Source: Adiantum capillus-veneris
Lineage: Eukaryota; Streptophyta; Polypodiopsida; Polypodiales; Pteridaceae
Direction of reading: 5' to 3'
Assembly: GCA_014529385.2 (NCBI GenBank)
Contig: CM043967.1
Location: 79,817,278-79,877,277 of the forward strand
Length of the DNA stretch: 60,000 nucleotides
Part shown: one piece after another, positions 20,304-31,683 of the stretch
Layout: each line of letters starts with the position of its first letter
How positions within the stretch are numbered: the stretch's first letter is position 1
The notes under the pieces: model-generated
What the model saw: only the letters and a program-made list of their open reading frames with translations
The model's database searches: none
What the model was told of the DNA's origin: nothing
Position numbers and translations under genes: made by a program

Positions 20304-21874
20304 TTATCCTTGAATGCCGATTGAAGATGAGCAAAAGCTCAACTTCTCCTTGTTGATCACCTTTGTAAACATGTCTGCAGGATTTTCACTTGTATGCACC
20401 TTTCTTAGCTTTAGCTGTCCCTCTTCCAAAAGAGTGCGTATGAAGTGATATCTCACCTCAATGTGCTTTGTCCTTGAATGAAAGGTTGAGTTCTTCGCAA
20501 GATGGATAATGCTTTGGCTATCACTGTACAAGACACAATTGTCTTGTTTGAATCCAAGCTCTTCTAAGAATCTGTGAAGCCACATAATTTCTTTGCTTGC
20601 CTCCGTCATTGCTACATACTCTGCTTCCATGGTAGAAAGTGAAACCACTTTCTGCAGCTTTGAAGCCCAGCTTACTGCTGTGCCTTCAACTATGAACACA
20701 TAGCCAGTAGTGCTCCTTCAAGTATCTTTGTCACCTGCCATATCTGCATCAGCATACCCTTCTAAAAAAATATCAGCTCCTCTAAAATACAAAGCATTTG
20801 TTGTTGTCCCTTTTAGATACCTAAGTATCCACTTCACAACTTGCCAATGCTCTTTACCTGGGTTGTCCATGAACCTACTCACAACTCCCACTGCATGTGC
20901 AATGTCTGGCCTTGTCCAGACCATAGCATACATTAGAGAACCTACCGCTGCAGCATATGGAACTTTAGACATATAGGCTATCTCCTCTTGTGTCTTTGGA
21001 CACATATCCTTTGTTAGTTTAAAATGACCAGCCAAAGGTGTAGAAATTGGTTTTGCATTTTGCATTGCAAACCTTTCTAGTACCTTCTTGATGTAATCTT
21101 CTTCAGATAGCTTCATTGTCTTCTTCGTCCTATCCTTGATATTTTCATACCAAGTATCCTCTTTGCAGCACCTAAATCTTTCATTGAAAAAGATTTAGAC
21201 AGCTCCTCTTTTAGGTCTTTGATGTCCTTCATGTTAGCACTTGCAATCAACATGTCATCAACATACAACATTACGATGATGAATTTCCCATGTCCCAAAT
21301 TCTTCGTGTAGACGCAATGATCCGAGTTGCATCTTGTGAATCCATGATCCAACATCCATCGATCAAACTTCAAGTACCATTGTCTTGATGATTGCTTTAA
21401 ACCATACAAGCTCTTCTTTAATCTGCAAACCATTTTTTCCTTACCTTTTACTTCATACCCCTTTGGTTGAAGCATGTAGATTTCCTCCTCTAAGTCACCA
21501 TGAGGGAATGCCGTATTTACATCCATTTGCTCGATATTTAGATCATGAGCAGCCACAAGGCTTAAGACAAACCTAATTGAGTTCATTTTTACAGCATGAG
21601 AAAATATTTCATTGAAGTCAATACCTTTCTGTTGAGAAAAACCTTTTACCACAAGCCTAGACTTGTACCTTGTCTTCCCACCTTCTTCTTTCTTCACCTT
21701 GTACACCCATTTGTTTTGAAGTGCCCGCTTACCTTTAGGCAACTCAACCAACTCCCATGTTTGGTTGCGATGTAGTGAGTCCATCTCCACTTGCATGCTC
21801 TTCGTCCATTCTTCTTTGGATTCATGTTGCATAGCTTCTTCGTATGATTCCGGCTCTCCAGAATCTGAGATCAA
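20304..21874 (-). pseudogene. E3 reverse transcriptase and RNase H
   Basis: RVT_2-type copia RT from 21874 downward: WKVEM-like start, NKWVYKVK, AFPHGDLEEEIYM, YGLKQSSRQWY and the catalytic YVDD in LYVDDMLIA. A frameshift near 21115 moves the reading into the next piece (KLSEEDYI... to RNase H ADADMAGD). An in-frame TGA at 20718-20720 interrupts RNase H at an Arg codon position (CGA to TGA would explain it). The same frame then continues with TMEAEYVA, SDSQSI and HSRTKHIEVRYHF to 20304. Dead but easily classified. Confidence 0.92.
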
Positions 21875-22062
21875 GAGATGGGTGAAGGAAGAAACAAACC
21901 TTTCTGGAGGTCTACTTGCTCTTGTAGATCTTCGTGGAATAGGTTGAGGCTCCTCATCATTGGTTGACGTTGTTGCACATTGTCACCGTTTGCAATCCTT
22001 GAGTCTTCACCGTCCTCAAGCTCCATGTACTCATCACCTGTTTCTTTTGTTTTTTTGTCTTT

Positions 22063-22240
22063 CCAAGTAATATTTGTACATATTTTTTTCGTTAAAAATT
22101 ACATCCCTACTCCTTAAGATTTTACCATCTTCAGGATTCCATAGGCGATACCCAAGTAATATTTCTACATATTTTTTTCGTTAAAAATTACATCCCTACT
22201 CCTTAAGATTTTACCATCTTCAGGATTCCATAGGCGATAC
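22063..22240 (-). repeat. 89-bp tandem duplication in E3 pol
   Basis: Two copies of an 89-bp unit starting CCAAGTAATATTT (22063 and 22152) differ at one base. They lie between integrase and RT. As 89 is not a multiple of three, the duplication itself shifts the frame. Confidence 0.92.
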
Positions 22241-23577
22241 CCAAAGTCTCCTTCTCCATAGCCAATGAAGAAACACTTTTTGGACTTTGCATCTAGCTTT
22301 GATCTTAGGCTTCTATCTATGTGCATGAAAGCCTCACACCCAAACACTTTGAGAAATGCATAATTCACCGGTTTACCAGTCCATGCCTCTTCTGGAACTC
22401 CCCCATCCAATGCCGTTGAGGGTGACCGATTGATTAAGTACACAGACGTACTTACAGCTTCCGCCCAAAGCTCAAGCGGTAGGCCTGCATGTAGCCGCAT
22501 GCTTTGTGCTCGTTCCATGATTTTCTTGTTCATCCTTTCCGAAATCCCATTTTGTTGAGGTGTCCTTGGGGTTGTCCTTTGCCTCCGAATGCCATTGCTA
22601 GCACAAAAGCTTTCAAAAGCTTGGCAGCAATATTCGCTTCCATTGTCGGATCTGAGGCATTTAACCTTGGTACTTGTTTCATTCTCCACAAAGGCTTTCC
22701 ACCTTTGAAATATGGAAAATACATCGGATTTATTCTTCATGACATAAACCCATGTTTTTCTAGTCGCATCGTCTATGAATGTTACATAGTACAATGAGCC
22801 ACCAAGTGATGGTATACTTGTAGGACCCCAAACATCAGAATGAACCAACTCAAGTTTTTTATTTTTTCTTTCATTTCCCGATTTTTGAAATTTTACCCTC
22901 TTTTGTTTACCATAAACACAATCTTCACAGAACTCTAAGTCCACTTCTTTCAAACCAGGTAGAAGCTTCTTTGTTTGAAGGATTTGCATTCGTTTGGCAC
23001 TCATATGCCCAAGTCGATAGTGCCACACTGCACTATCAACTTCTGTAGTTGCTGCACAAGCTGAAGGTTGTGTGCTAAGAGTACACAAGTAAAGTGTACC
23101 GACCTTTTCTCCCTTGGCATCCACCAAAGATCCCTTTGAGATCTTCCACCGTTTGTTTTCGAATGCAATGTTGTGACCTTCATCGTCCAATTGTCCCGTA
23201 GAGATTAAATTTTTGCGAAGAGAAGGAACATGCCTAACATCTTTAAGCTTCCATTCATTTCCGTTAGCAGTTTTGACAGAAACTGTACCTTTGCCGACAA
23301 TCTCACAAGCTTCATCATCTCCCAAGTATACATACCCAAAATTACCTTTGGTGTAGTCTTGGAAATGTTGCTTGTGTGGTGTCGCATGGAATGAAGCCCC
23401 GGAATCTACTATCCAGGAATTAGACACATTGTCTACTGAGAGAATTAGAGCATCTTGCTCTACTTTACCTACCACATTGGCCTCCAATGTTGGCTTGTTG
23501 TCTTGAGACTCTGTCTCGTTCTTCTTCTTGGACATCAATCCTTCTTGACGTGGCCCTTCTTGCCGCAGTTCCAACAT
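22165..23577 (-). pseudogene. E3 protease and integrase
   Basis: 470 codons. Copia protease with WIVDSGASFHATPH near residue 55. Pre-integrase zinc region WHYRLGHMSAKRM ... CEDCVYGKQ. Integrase core with catalytic D (HSDVWGP), D (RSDNGSEY) and E (NGISERMNKK). C-terminal part FGCEAFMHID and KCFFIGYGEGDFGYRLW. A frame change separates it from the gag zinc knuckle upstream, and the duplicated 89-bp unit follows it. Confidence 0.93.
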
Positions 23578-24235
23578 TCAAGAACTGACTTTGTGCGTGA
23601 CTTGCTTCGTCTTGAGCGATCACGACCCTTTTGGATTTTGAACCTCTCCTTAGGCCTTCCTCTTGTTTCCACTGATAGTGCAACACTTGATGATTCTCCT
23701 GTGCTTCTCCTTCACAAGGCTGTCACAAGGCTAGAGATAGAATTACTTACAGCCATCACAAGGCTGTCCCAACTATTCGATAGAGATGATAGTATAAGGA
23801 GAGCTCGCACTTCGTCATTGCAATTGATTTTTACCGATCGAAGTTGACTTATGTTTGTGTTAAAGTCATTTAGGTGTTCTGCAACTGAACCATTCCTTGC
23901 CATCTTTAGATTGAACAAGCTCTTCATAAGAATACCTTATTGGATGCCGATGGTTTCTCGTAGAAGTTGTCAAGTGACTTCATCAAGTCCTCCGTGGTCT
24001 TCATCTCCGAAACATTGAAGGCCACCGTTGACACCAAGCTTAACCGGATTTTTCCCAGTGCCTTTCGATCAAGGACAATCCATGCTTCATCTGCCATTGT
24101 TGCGGGCTTCTTCGCAAGACCGCCTAGTGGCAAATAGAGGTCCTTCTGGTAGAGATAGTCTTCAATCTGCATCTTCCAATGTTGGTAGTTTTTGCCGTTG
24201 AACTTCTCAATCTTGAGCTTCCCTTCCTCCTCCAT
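23537..24235 (-). pseudogene. E3 gag with zinc knuckle
   Basis: Starts MEEEGKLKIEKFNGKNYQHW, a usual copia gag beginning. ATG at 24233-24235 is preferred to an upstream GTG. A frameshift near 23925 separates DNFYEKPSASNK from the continuing LFNLKMARNGSVAEHLNDF. The zinc knuckle CWNCGKKGHVKKD is followed by a base loss at its last Cys codon, which changes frame into the protease. Confidence 0.9.
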
Positions 24236-24294
24236 AAATCCCACTCAATTCAAGGAATCCTTTCCTTGAGATAATTTAGCTACGAGCAAACCTT

Positions 24295-24306
24295 GCTCTG
24301 ATACCA
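24295..24306 (-). other. E3 primer binding site (initiator tRNA-Met)
   Basis: GCTCTGATACCA on the plus strand is the reverse complement of TGGTATCAGAGC, 2 bp from the 5' LTR. Confidence 0.95.
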
Positions 24307-24393
24307 GTTGTTAGAAAATAAGACGTAGCTAAATAGATTTTTGAGTAGATTACTTAATGGAGAGAGATAGATTTCACACACAAGAGATTATAG

Positions 24394-24396
<3 letters not shown>

Positions 24397-24468
<72 letters not shown>
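24397..24468. repeat. (GA)n microsatellite, expanded in one E3 LTR
   Basis: 72 bp of GA against about 15 bp at the same place in the other LTR (19551-19565), so the length changed after insertion. Confidence 0.95.
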
Positions 24469-24472
<4 letters not shown>

Positions 24473-24669
24473 CACGATATACGTGGTTCACCCAATGTGG
24501 GCTACGTCCACGGGAAAGCAGCCACTCAATGGCTTTAGCACTTCAAAAGAAGTAGTTTACAAAGGGATTAAACCCTTGATAGAGCTCCCGCCTTGCTTCA
24601 CTCTCACCACCTCACACTCACCTTGTTGCATCAACTTCACACTATGAAATGTGTGTAGAAATGGCCTCC

Positions 24670-24676
24670 TTTTATA
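24670..24676 (-). promoter_or_regulatory. TATA box of E3 5' LTR
   Basis: TATAAAA followed by GGAGGCCAT on the minus strand, conserved in both LTRs. Confidence 0.6.
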
Positions 24677-25173
24677 GGCCAAAAGGGCTGCCCTCTCTTC
24701 TGAGAGACAGCCATGTGTAGCCGCCCTTGTGCGAATAAGTCCAAATCGGACCCTCCAATCCGCCCATGTGTGGCCGCCCTTGAGAAGACAAGTCCTCTTT
24801 TGAATTCGGCCACCGGCCACCAGCCATTGACTTCCAACCACCAGCCACTGGCCATGGACTTTTGACCACCGGCCATCAGCCATTGACTACTGGCCACCGG
24901 CCAACCGACCGGTTGTTTTCCGACCACTTTTCGGCCGCCGTCCGACCATAATATTCCGACAAAAAGGAATATTCCGGCGAGGGAAAAAAAAGTCTCGGGG
25001 GCCTCCGCCCCCGAGGCCTCTAAAGTTGCCCCTGATTCTTGTTCGTGAAAATTTTGGTTTCCAGTGAGTGATTTTCCTTCACGCACGATGGCTTCTCCTC
25101 ATAATGGGAGCCTTACAAATGTGCGCTTTTACCACAGAAAATTACAAGGGTAAATCAGGCTCCATACTTAACA

Positions 25174-25395
25174 CAAGTCAAGGACTTACACTTGGCTGAT
25201 GATTTAGGTCAGCAAGTTACTTTCATGGAAAGTGAAAAGTGGTACTCTTTCAGTTATATCTTTGTCGTGATAACTCGTTTAGCATGCTCATGTGTGTTCT
25301 AAATGGAGTCTACACACTAGGATTGGATAGGAATCGGTAACACCAGATGGTTGCATATGGAAAACAATGTGAAAAATCAAGATGTTACTCTTGGT
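25174..25395. other. Short unassigned stretch after E3
   Basis: Right flank of E3. No domain seen, although it leads into a gypsy chromodomain tail and may be decayed integrase. Confidence 0.4.
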
Positions 25396-25531
25396 TTCAT
25401 TGAACCTCCTGCTGAACCGTGTTCCGGTCAAACAAACAACTGGATCCATGAAGGATTCCACTTGGGAAAACATTAGTGTTCTTAAGAAGAAGTTTCCCAC
25501 TTTTGTTTTCAAGGACGACAACTCTTCTTAA
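25396..25531 (+). pseudogene. Gypsy integrase chromodomain tail
   Basis: The frame ending at TAA 25529-25531 reads DSTWENISVLKKKFPTFVF, then KDDNSS and stop. This is the usual end of plant chromovirus integrases (ATWE...L...FP.F.LED). A polypurine tract (AAGGGGGGAG) and an LTR-like start follow at once. The chromodomain upstream is shortened. Confidence 0.6.
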
Positions 25532-25542
25532 GGGGGGAGTAA

Positions 25543-25730
25543 TGTCAGGACACTGGCAAGGCCGGACTAGACAAGGGCAGGGCCAGGCTAGGCAGTGTGG
25601 AACGGGGAGTCCAACTAGGGCAAAGGGCCAGGGGCTTGCCTATATAATGGGTGGTTGGGTGGTGGACTCTCATACCCTAGTTCCCCTTGTCTTACATTAC
25701 TGTCCACCCCGGTGGCATGCACAACCATGT
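25543..25730 (+). repeat. Fragment of a gypsy 3' LTR
   Basis: Begins TGTCAGGACACTGG directly after the polypurine tract and has TATATAATGG near 25640. The right end is unclear because another element's protease region starts by about 25735. No second copy in the window. Confidence 0.5.
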
Positions 25731-25734
25731 TAGC

Positions 25735-27028
25735 CGAACTCTCGAGGTTACGACCAAACATGTGGAACACAGTAGGCAAATGCTTAGAAAAATTTGGGGT
25801 AAAAGACCCTACCTCAAGAATTCAAGAAGGGATTAGAGAATTGGACAAGCCTCAACTGAACACTAGGCCTGTACCTTTAAACAAGGTTGGAGAATATTGT
25901 GAGGGAGAAGATGGAAATACCACACTACCATTAGAATTTCAAGGAGTAGTATCCAAGGTTATTCTTGACAGTGGAGCGGGAGTCGCTATCGACACAAAAG
26001 AAATCTAGAAAAAACGGGGAAAACCGGCTTTGATAGCAACTAGAATGAAATTACAACTAGCAGATGGGTTCATGGAAAAGCCTCTAGGACTTTTAGAAAA
26101 AATAATTGTTACCTCTTGCGGAATCGAGTATGAGCATACATTTGCAATAGTTGATTTTGGCAAAAAGAACAATTACGAGATCATCTTGGGAAGACCGTTC
26201 ATGAGACACTTAAAGATGGTACAGGATTGGGGTTATGACCACATATACCTCAGGTGTGGGGACACTACAACCAAAATATACCTAAAAGATCATAGTTACA
26301 AAGATGTGAACCAGACACCAGTGAAAGAGTTTGATTCGGCTACACTGGGAGGGTCCGAACTCCCAGCATGGTTAGGGTAGAAAAAAGAGCTATGGATGTG
26401 TGGAGCTTCACATTGTGGGAGCTTGAAAAGAGAGGAATACATCTTAGAAATAGCTATTGAAGATGAGGATTATATTCCGGAACCTTTTCCCGAAGATGCA
26501 TTAGAACCTTTGGAATGGGAACACATACTAGCAACGTTGGATGTCTATGCCATTACAGATAGCCCAACAACAAAATTTTGTGATAAGGACGGCTATGATG
26601 TGCTACCCTATTACATGGTAAACCTTGTACCAATAGGAGATGAGAATGTAGACTCACCAGAACAAGAAGAGTTTTATGACTACTCTGAGCATCTAGAATT
26701 AAGTAACGATGCAGATAACAAGTGTTCAGACAGGTCAAGCGAGAGTAGGGAAACAACCGCAGATATCAAGTTTTATGATTTTGCAAATCAACACCCTAGA
26801 CGCCAGGAATGCTATAGAAAAAAAAGAGCAGAAAACAAGGTTAGAGAAAACCCGATGCCCAGGATAAAAGACAAAATGCACTATCTAATGCTAGTCAAGA
26901 CAGAGGATTGTGTAAAAGACAAAATATCAGGGAGATTCTCAAGAGTTCCAGGGAAAAGGACACATGAGGACATAAAACAAGCACGGAAAAGTAAAACGGA
27001 AACAAATTCAAGAATATCTCAACAATAA
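25735..27028 (+). pseudogene. Gypsy protease region (fragment)
   Basis: Retropepsin with ILDSGAGVAID near 25962 and a flap/C-terminal part IILGRPFMRHLKMVQDWG near 26180. An in-frame stop lies between them near 26006, and another near 26378. An acidic linker (26396-27028) follows. This leads into the RT fragment at 27.2 kb and is probably from the same element. No gag is seen upstream, so the copy is 5'-truncated. Confidence 0.78.
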
Positions 27029-27229
27029 AAACGTGAAAAGACAAAAGATCCAGAGTGGAACAAAATGGAGCGTAAGAAGAAATACCAAGAACTTAAACGG
27101 ACGTTACGAGAGGTATGGACTACTGAGGCAGAAAGTGAAGGTAAGGAGGATTCAGAAAAAGAAAACATGGATGTACCATCCCACTATCGAAAATTCACCA
27201 TCCAAGACACAAAAATCATAATGACACCA

Positions 27230-28865
27230 CCAATAAGGGAAAGAATAAACCAAGAATCTTATGATGGACCGGAAAATGCAAACGAATTGACCTTGCTGCA
27301 CCAGGTGAAGAGCCTCAGCCTGTCTATATAGCAACTAATTTAGGGCATGAAGAAGAAAAAATACTAGCACAGCTTCTCAAGAAGTATAAAGATGTGTTTC
27401 AATGGTCTTACAAAGACCTCAAAGGAGTTGTCCATCGATGTGCCAACATACAATTGCATTAAAATCAGATACCAAACCAAGCAAACACCGTCCTTACACA
27501 TATAATGACACATTTTCTAAACAAATCAAAGAAGAGATTGACAAGCTGAAGGATGCCGAATTCATCTATGAAATCGAGCATACAGATTGGGTGTCACCCA
27601 TTGTGGTTCCCAAAAAGAACGGAAAGTTTCGTGTGTGTGTGTGTGTGAACCTCAAAAAGGTAAACGCAGAAACAATAAGGGATAATTATCCCTTGCCAAT
27701 CAGAGAACATGTGCTTGAGAGGCCTATTCATTTCTGGATGGGTTTTCAGGGTACAACCAATTGGCAATTGCAATAGAGGATCCACACAAAACTGCATTTG
27801 CCACAGAATGGGACATATATGCGTATAGAGTTATGCCTTTTGGCCTAACCAATGCCCCAGCCACCTTCCAAAGGTTAATGACTCATGCATTCAAAGAATA
27901 CCTAAGAATATTATTAGAAATATATATGGATGATCTCTGTGTTCACTCTCTTATTTGAGAAGAACACATTGACCATTTACAAAAGGTATTTGAGAAGTGC
28001 AGAACATATCGAATCTGTCTCAACCCAGAAAAGTGCATTTTTATGGTAAGGCAAGGCCGCATCTTAGGACATATTGTCTCAAGAAATAGCATAACTACTG
28101 ACCTAAAAAAAATTAGAGTCATAGTAGACTTGCCCATGCCTACTAATTCCAAACAAGTACAATCTTTCATGGGACACTGCGGATATTATTGAAGATTCAT
28201 ATATATGTATGAGGTCATTGCACAACCACTATATCGCTTATTCGTCAATTTCGACTAGATTGAGGAGTGTGAAACTTCATTCAAAAAGCTTAAGGAAAGC
28301 CTTGTATCAGCACCTGTACTTAAAGCACCAGATTGGAAAAAGATATTCCATGTTCACATTGATGCCTATGCATATGCAATTGGGAGTATTTTGGCTCAAC
28401 CTGGAGAGGAACAATGGATTTCCCATTTTGTTATGCGAGCCGACAGCTAAATAGTGCAGATAAAAAATACACCACCATTGAAAGAGAGGGATTAGGAATG
28501 ATATATGCTATAAAGAAATTTCAGCATTATCTGCTTGCAAACAAATTTGTGTTCTTCACAGATCATCAAGCTCTTCTGTATCTAGTAAATAAACCATGCA
28601 ATACTAGGAGAATTGTGCGCTGGTTTATTATATTGCTAGATTTGACTTCACAGTGGTAGTAAAAAAAGGTAAAACGCATCTACGAGCAGATCATCTTTCA
28701 AGGCTAAACAATGGGGAAGCTCCTGAAGGAATCGATGATGACATACCTGATGCTTATCTTTTCAATATTAAAATGATACCAAATGGTCTCAGAAAACTAT
28801 TAGCATTCTTTCCTTTGGAGGTAGATTTGATAAAAAGAAAGAAGAATCCACACAACAACCTATAA
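27230..28865 (+). pseudogene. Gypsy reverse transcriptase and RNase H (fragment)
   Basis: RT pieces in changing frames: VSPIVVPKKNGKFRVCV, YRVMPFGLTNAPATFQRLM and catalytic IYMDDLCVHS near 27925. A GT repeat at 27633-27645 adds residues after RVCV, suggesting microsatellite slippage. RNase H follows with KKYTTIEREGLGMIYAIKKF and FFTDHQALLYL, ending near HLRADHLSRLNNGEAPEG. No integrase follows, so the 3' end is lost. Clade uncertain. Confidence 0.82.
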
Positions 28866-29439
28866 AAAGGGCAACCTTCTCTTCATTGGAAAAAAGCTAT
28901 GAGTGAGTGAGAATAGCTCAATTCCATAGTGACACACTCATCTTAGTGCCACACTTTCTCTTGAAGAAAGGCTGAAGTCTTGCCTCATCTTCTCTCTCCA
29001 TTAAGGTGGTGGCGATTTCTCTCATGTAAGATATATGTTACTAGTTTTTCTTTCATTTGCATATCTAGTCCAATACTTGTCTCTAACTCTATCTCTGTCT
29101 CTTATTGTCTATCTTTAATACCACCACCACACTTAGATCTATCTCTAATTCTATCTTACTTCCCCTTTGTTCTCTCTTGTTGTGTCCTAATTGTTTCATT
29201 GGAAGGTATTCAAGCAGCAACCTTGTCAATGTAATGAGTACAACCTTCTTGCGGGAAACAATTATGAGCACAAGGTTAGTAACCATATCTTCATCTTCCA
29301 CAAGCATCTCTCTCTCTTAAGGTTCTCATTCTCTTTCAAAAACTCTAGAATCTCCTTGCTACAGGTACTTCTCTCTTCTTCTTCTTCTCCTTTCACTTCT
29401 TTCACACCTTTATCTTTGAACATACTAGGTATATCATTG
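28866..29439 (+). other. Leader-like stretch before the small ORF pair
   Basis: Pyrimidine-rich, with many TCTCTC blocks and no domain. It could be the LTR/leader end of an element related to D, because the ORFs that follow have relatives just after the D primer site. No primer site seen. Confidence 0.35.
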
Positions 29440-29664
29440 ATGAATAACCATAATCCACATAGAGGTAATTTCTTTCAATTCCATTCAGTGCAATCTATTA
29501 GGGTCAACATTTGGATTAGTCGAAAGATTCACTTTCAGCAACGCATAGTGTTTCTATTTGGTCCTGAAAGGCTCAACAAAATACTTCTCTCACCAGATCC
29601 CATCATACTACCTATTATTGACTATGACTTCTCTTTTGATGTGAATGTGGTTATTTTGTTATGA
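29440..29664 (+). CDS. Small ORF of family a (relative of 43544-43762)
   Basis: 74 codons from ATG at 29440. The core ISRKIHFQQRIVFLFG, then SPDPIILPIIDYDFSFDV, closely matches the D ORF at 43544 (ISRKIHFQQRMVFMFG, SPNPVILPLINYHTSFDV). Both stop a few residues after this block. No known domain. The stop overlaps the ATG of the next ORF (ATGA, 29661-29664). Conservation between two separate loci argues that the family is or was coding. Confidence 0.6.
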   Translation: MNNHNPHRGNFFQFHSVQSIRVNIWISRKIHFQQRIVFLFGPERLNKILLSPDPIILPIIDYDFSFDVNVVILL

Positions 29665-29915
29665 ATCAAGAGGATTTGTACTCACAACTAATCCCAATTG
29701 CTAGACAAAACATATACATTATTGTAAGCACAAAGCTATAGTTCCAAAGAGCAATCTGTAGCTTATTTGGACAACAAAGATTAAATATCATTAACTCATC
29801 CATTAACCCTTTTATCCTACCCATGATACGATATGATCATAATCTCGATGTTTTCATTTTTTTTTTTGTTTTGACTATCTTTCATGAGTTCTCTCCATCA
29901 CGTGTGTGTTTGTAA
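29661..29915 (+). pseudogene. Small ORF of family a (relative of 43310-43522), one stop
   Basis: Begins MNQEDLYSQLIPIARQ, compared with MNHEDLYDPFIPIARQ at 43310. It continues IIVSTKL-stop-FQR where D has IIVSTKLQFQR, so the TAG at 29739 replaces a Gln codon. The block INPFILPMIRYDHNLDVF follows. A T run near 29858-29868 and extra codons extend the end past the usual stop. Confidence 0.6.
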
Positions 29916-30387
29916 GGAAAAGTGAGCAGCTTCTTTGGCTACATTTCTTCTTTAGCTCTAGAAGCTATGTTATCTACATCTTAGCTCTTTCTCATAACCC
30001 TTGATCTTCCTCACAAACTCTCACAGCAAGAGGCCCGGTGCCTTCCTAGCAAGACCGCCTACTTTTTGACAACGGTACCGTCGCCATAGGATATATATAT
30101 CTGGACGGTTTTTAATGCTTGACACGTATGACACTCTATTAGTAGTGAAAATTTCAGATTTTTGGTGCCCAATTAGTGCAATTGGCACATTCTATGTGTT
30201 TTTAAGTTGAGTTTTAACTGCTCATAGAAAGGAGACTGACACATTTTTTCCGCAAGTCGTGACTTTCATTGTTGGCACTTTTGAGCCTATTTGGGTTGAG
30301 ATTTTTCTCCCGATACAAAGGTTACTCTGCCCAAATTTTTGCAGCTTCTCGCCATAGTTTGACACCTCTAAAACCCTCTTGTTAGTG
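29916..30387 (+). other. Upstream of copia A gag
   Basis: AT-rich, with a TATATATAT stretch near 30090. It should contain the leader or LTR of element A, but I see no TGGTATCAGAGC primer site or LTR boundary. Confidence 0.35.
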
Positions 30388-30678
30388 ATGGATTCTTCTT
30401 CAGAAAAGGAGGAGTACTTCATCCGCAAGTTTGATGGCAGCAACTTCACCATGTGGAAAGAGCACATGAAGGATGTTTTGACTAACAAAGGTCTATCAAA
30501 ATCGCTAAAAGAGCGTTTTGGGGGTGATGGGTATATGCACGCTCAGTGGGAGATTTTGGATGTGAAAGCCATGGCTATGATACGCCTACATCTAGCCGAG
30601 TCATTGTCCATCACTAGCATAGGGAAGACGACAGCCAAGGATCTATGGGATAGCTTATGTTCAGCATGGGAGAAAAAA
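30388..30678 (+). pseudogene. Element A copia gag, 5' part
   Basis: ATG at 30388. MDSSSEKEEYFIRKFDGSNF ... MWKEHMKDVL ... AMAMIRLHLAES and AKDLWDSLCSAWEKK is a usual copia gag N-terminus. The reading stops at the insertion of B. It resumes at 59199 after the duplicated AAAAA and leads to a zinc knuckle and protease. A codon for ATG-only start is preferred to an upstream TTG. Confidence 0.88.
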
Positions 30679-31058
30679 TTTCATAATAACTAATATCTAA
30701 TTCTCCTAAATGGTTTTCTTATGTTAAACTGATCATTTAATATGGGGAAGTACCAGGGGAGAAAAAGCTAGAATATTGGTTAAGCTGACAGACCGGCCAC
30801 AATAGGGATCCAAAGGAGGGAAAATAGGGATCCAAAGAGGGAGGCCATTTGCAAAAGAGCAATGTGCAACAATGGGCTTTAAAGACCCTAAGGTTCAGCC
30901 CATTAAGACTTCCAAAATACTAAGGTTCCAAAATTCAAATGTTGTGTCCAATGGTCAAATCTTAGGGAAATTGGATGCTTTGTGAGTGTACACAAAAGTT
31001 TTCAAGACTCCTACATAGGAGGGGGCGAGCCTTGTAAGTAGGGGATGACAGAGAAAAA

Positions 31059-31061
<3 letters not shown>

Positions 31062-31093
<32 letters not shown>
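31062..31093. repeat. (CA)n microsatellite in B LTR
   Basis: Matches the CA run at 57899-57945 in the other LTR; lengths differ. Confidence 0.92.
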
Positions 31094-31098
<5 letters not shown>

Positions 31099-31632
31099 TG
31101 CTCCCTTTACACAAAGGGTATAGGGGAAACATGTCAGCTCCCTAGCCCAGTTGCCCACAAGGTGCACTCAAATCCTATTGGATGGCCATAGAGGTGGATC
31201 AATGAAAATTAGGCTAGAGTGAATCTAGTTCAATTCATTTAAAAACACTTATAAAAGAACCAATAATAATTAAGCTCTCTAGAAGACTATTGAACAGTCT
31301 CCCAAGGGGTCGAATGAGCATTCACCAGCCTAATGGCTTGCCTGCTTCGTATCGGCCATAACACAAAGGGGTCCAATGAGAGTTTAGTTGCATTATTTAA
31401 TTACCTAAAGCTCTCACAAAAGGGAAAAGGGGGACACATGCCACAAGGCTATCACTTATGCTTCTCAATTATGATTGGCTAACCTTTACAAGGTCCAATG
31501 GGGTGCCAGCAAGACTAAATTGCAAGAGGGGTCGACCAAGAGAGAGAGGGGGGCTGATTTTTGCAAGGTATTATCACACACACACTCACAATTATCACAC
31601 ACACTCTCACAATCTCATGTGTGAAGCAAGAA

Positions 31633-31633
<1 letters not shown>

Positions 31634-31681
<48 letters not shown>
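31634..31681. repeat. (CT)n microsatellite in B LTR
   Basis: 48 bp of CT, matching 58473-58519 in the other LTR. Confidence 0.92.

Positions 31682-31683
<2 letters not shown>

Larger units (their letters stand above)
19462..25173 (-). mobile_element. E3: decayed Ty1/copia retrotransposon, minus strand
   Basis: LTRs at 19462-20243 (3') and 24309-25173 (5'). On the minus strand the order is LTR, initiator-Met PBS, gag, protease, integrase, RT, RNase H, polypurine tract, LTR. TSD CAAGT (19457-19461, 25174-25178) is perfect. The coding part has several frameshifts, one stop and an 89-bp tandem duplication. LTR lengths differ mainly through a GA repeat (about 15 bp against 72 bp). Confidence 0.96.
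24309..25173 (-). repeat. E3 5' LTR (865 bp)
   Basis: Same ends as 19462-20243. About 80 bp longer, mostly because of an expanded GA tract. Confidence 0.95.

Noticed and set aside
28980-29320. ORFs in the pyrimidine-rich leader before the small ORF pair
   Set aside because: Low-complexity Ser/Leu sequence in several frames, no conserved relative in D.
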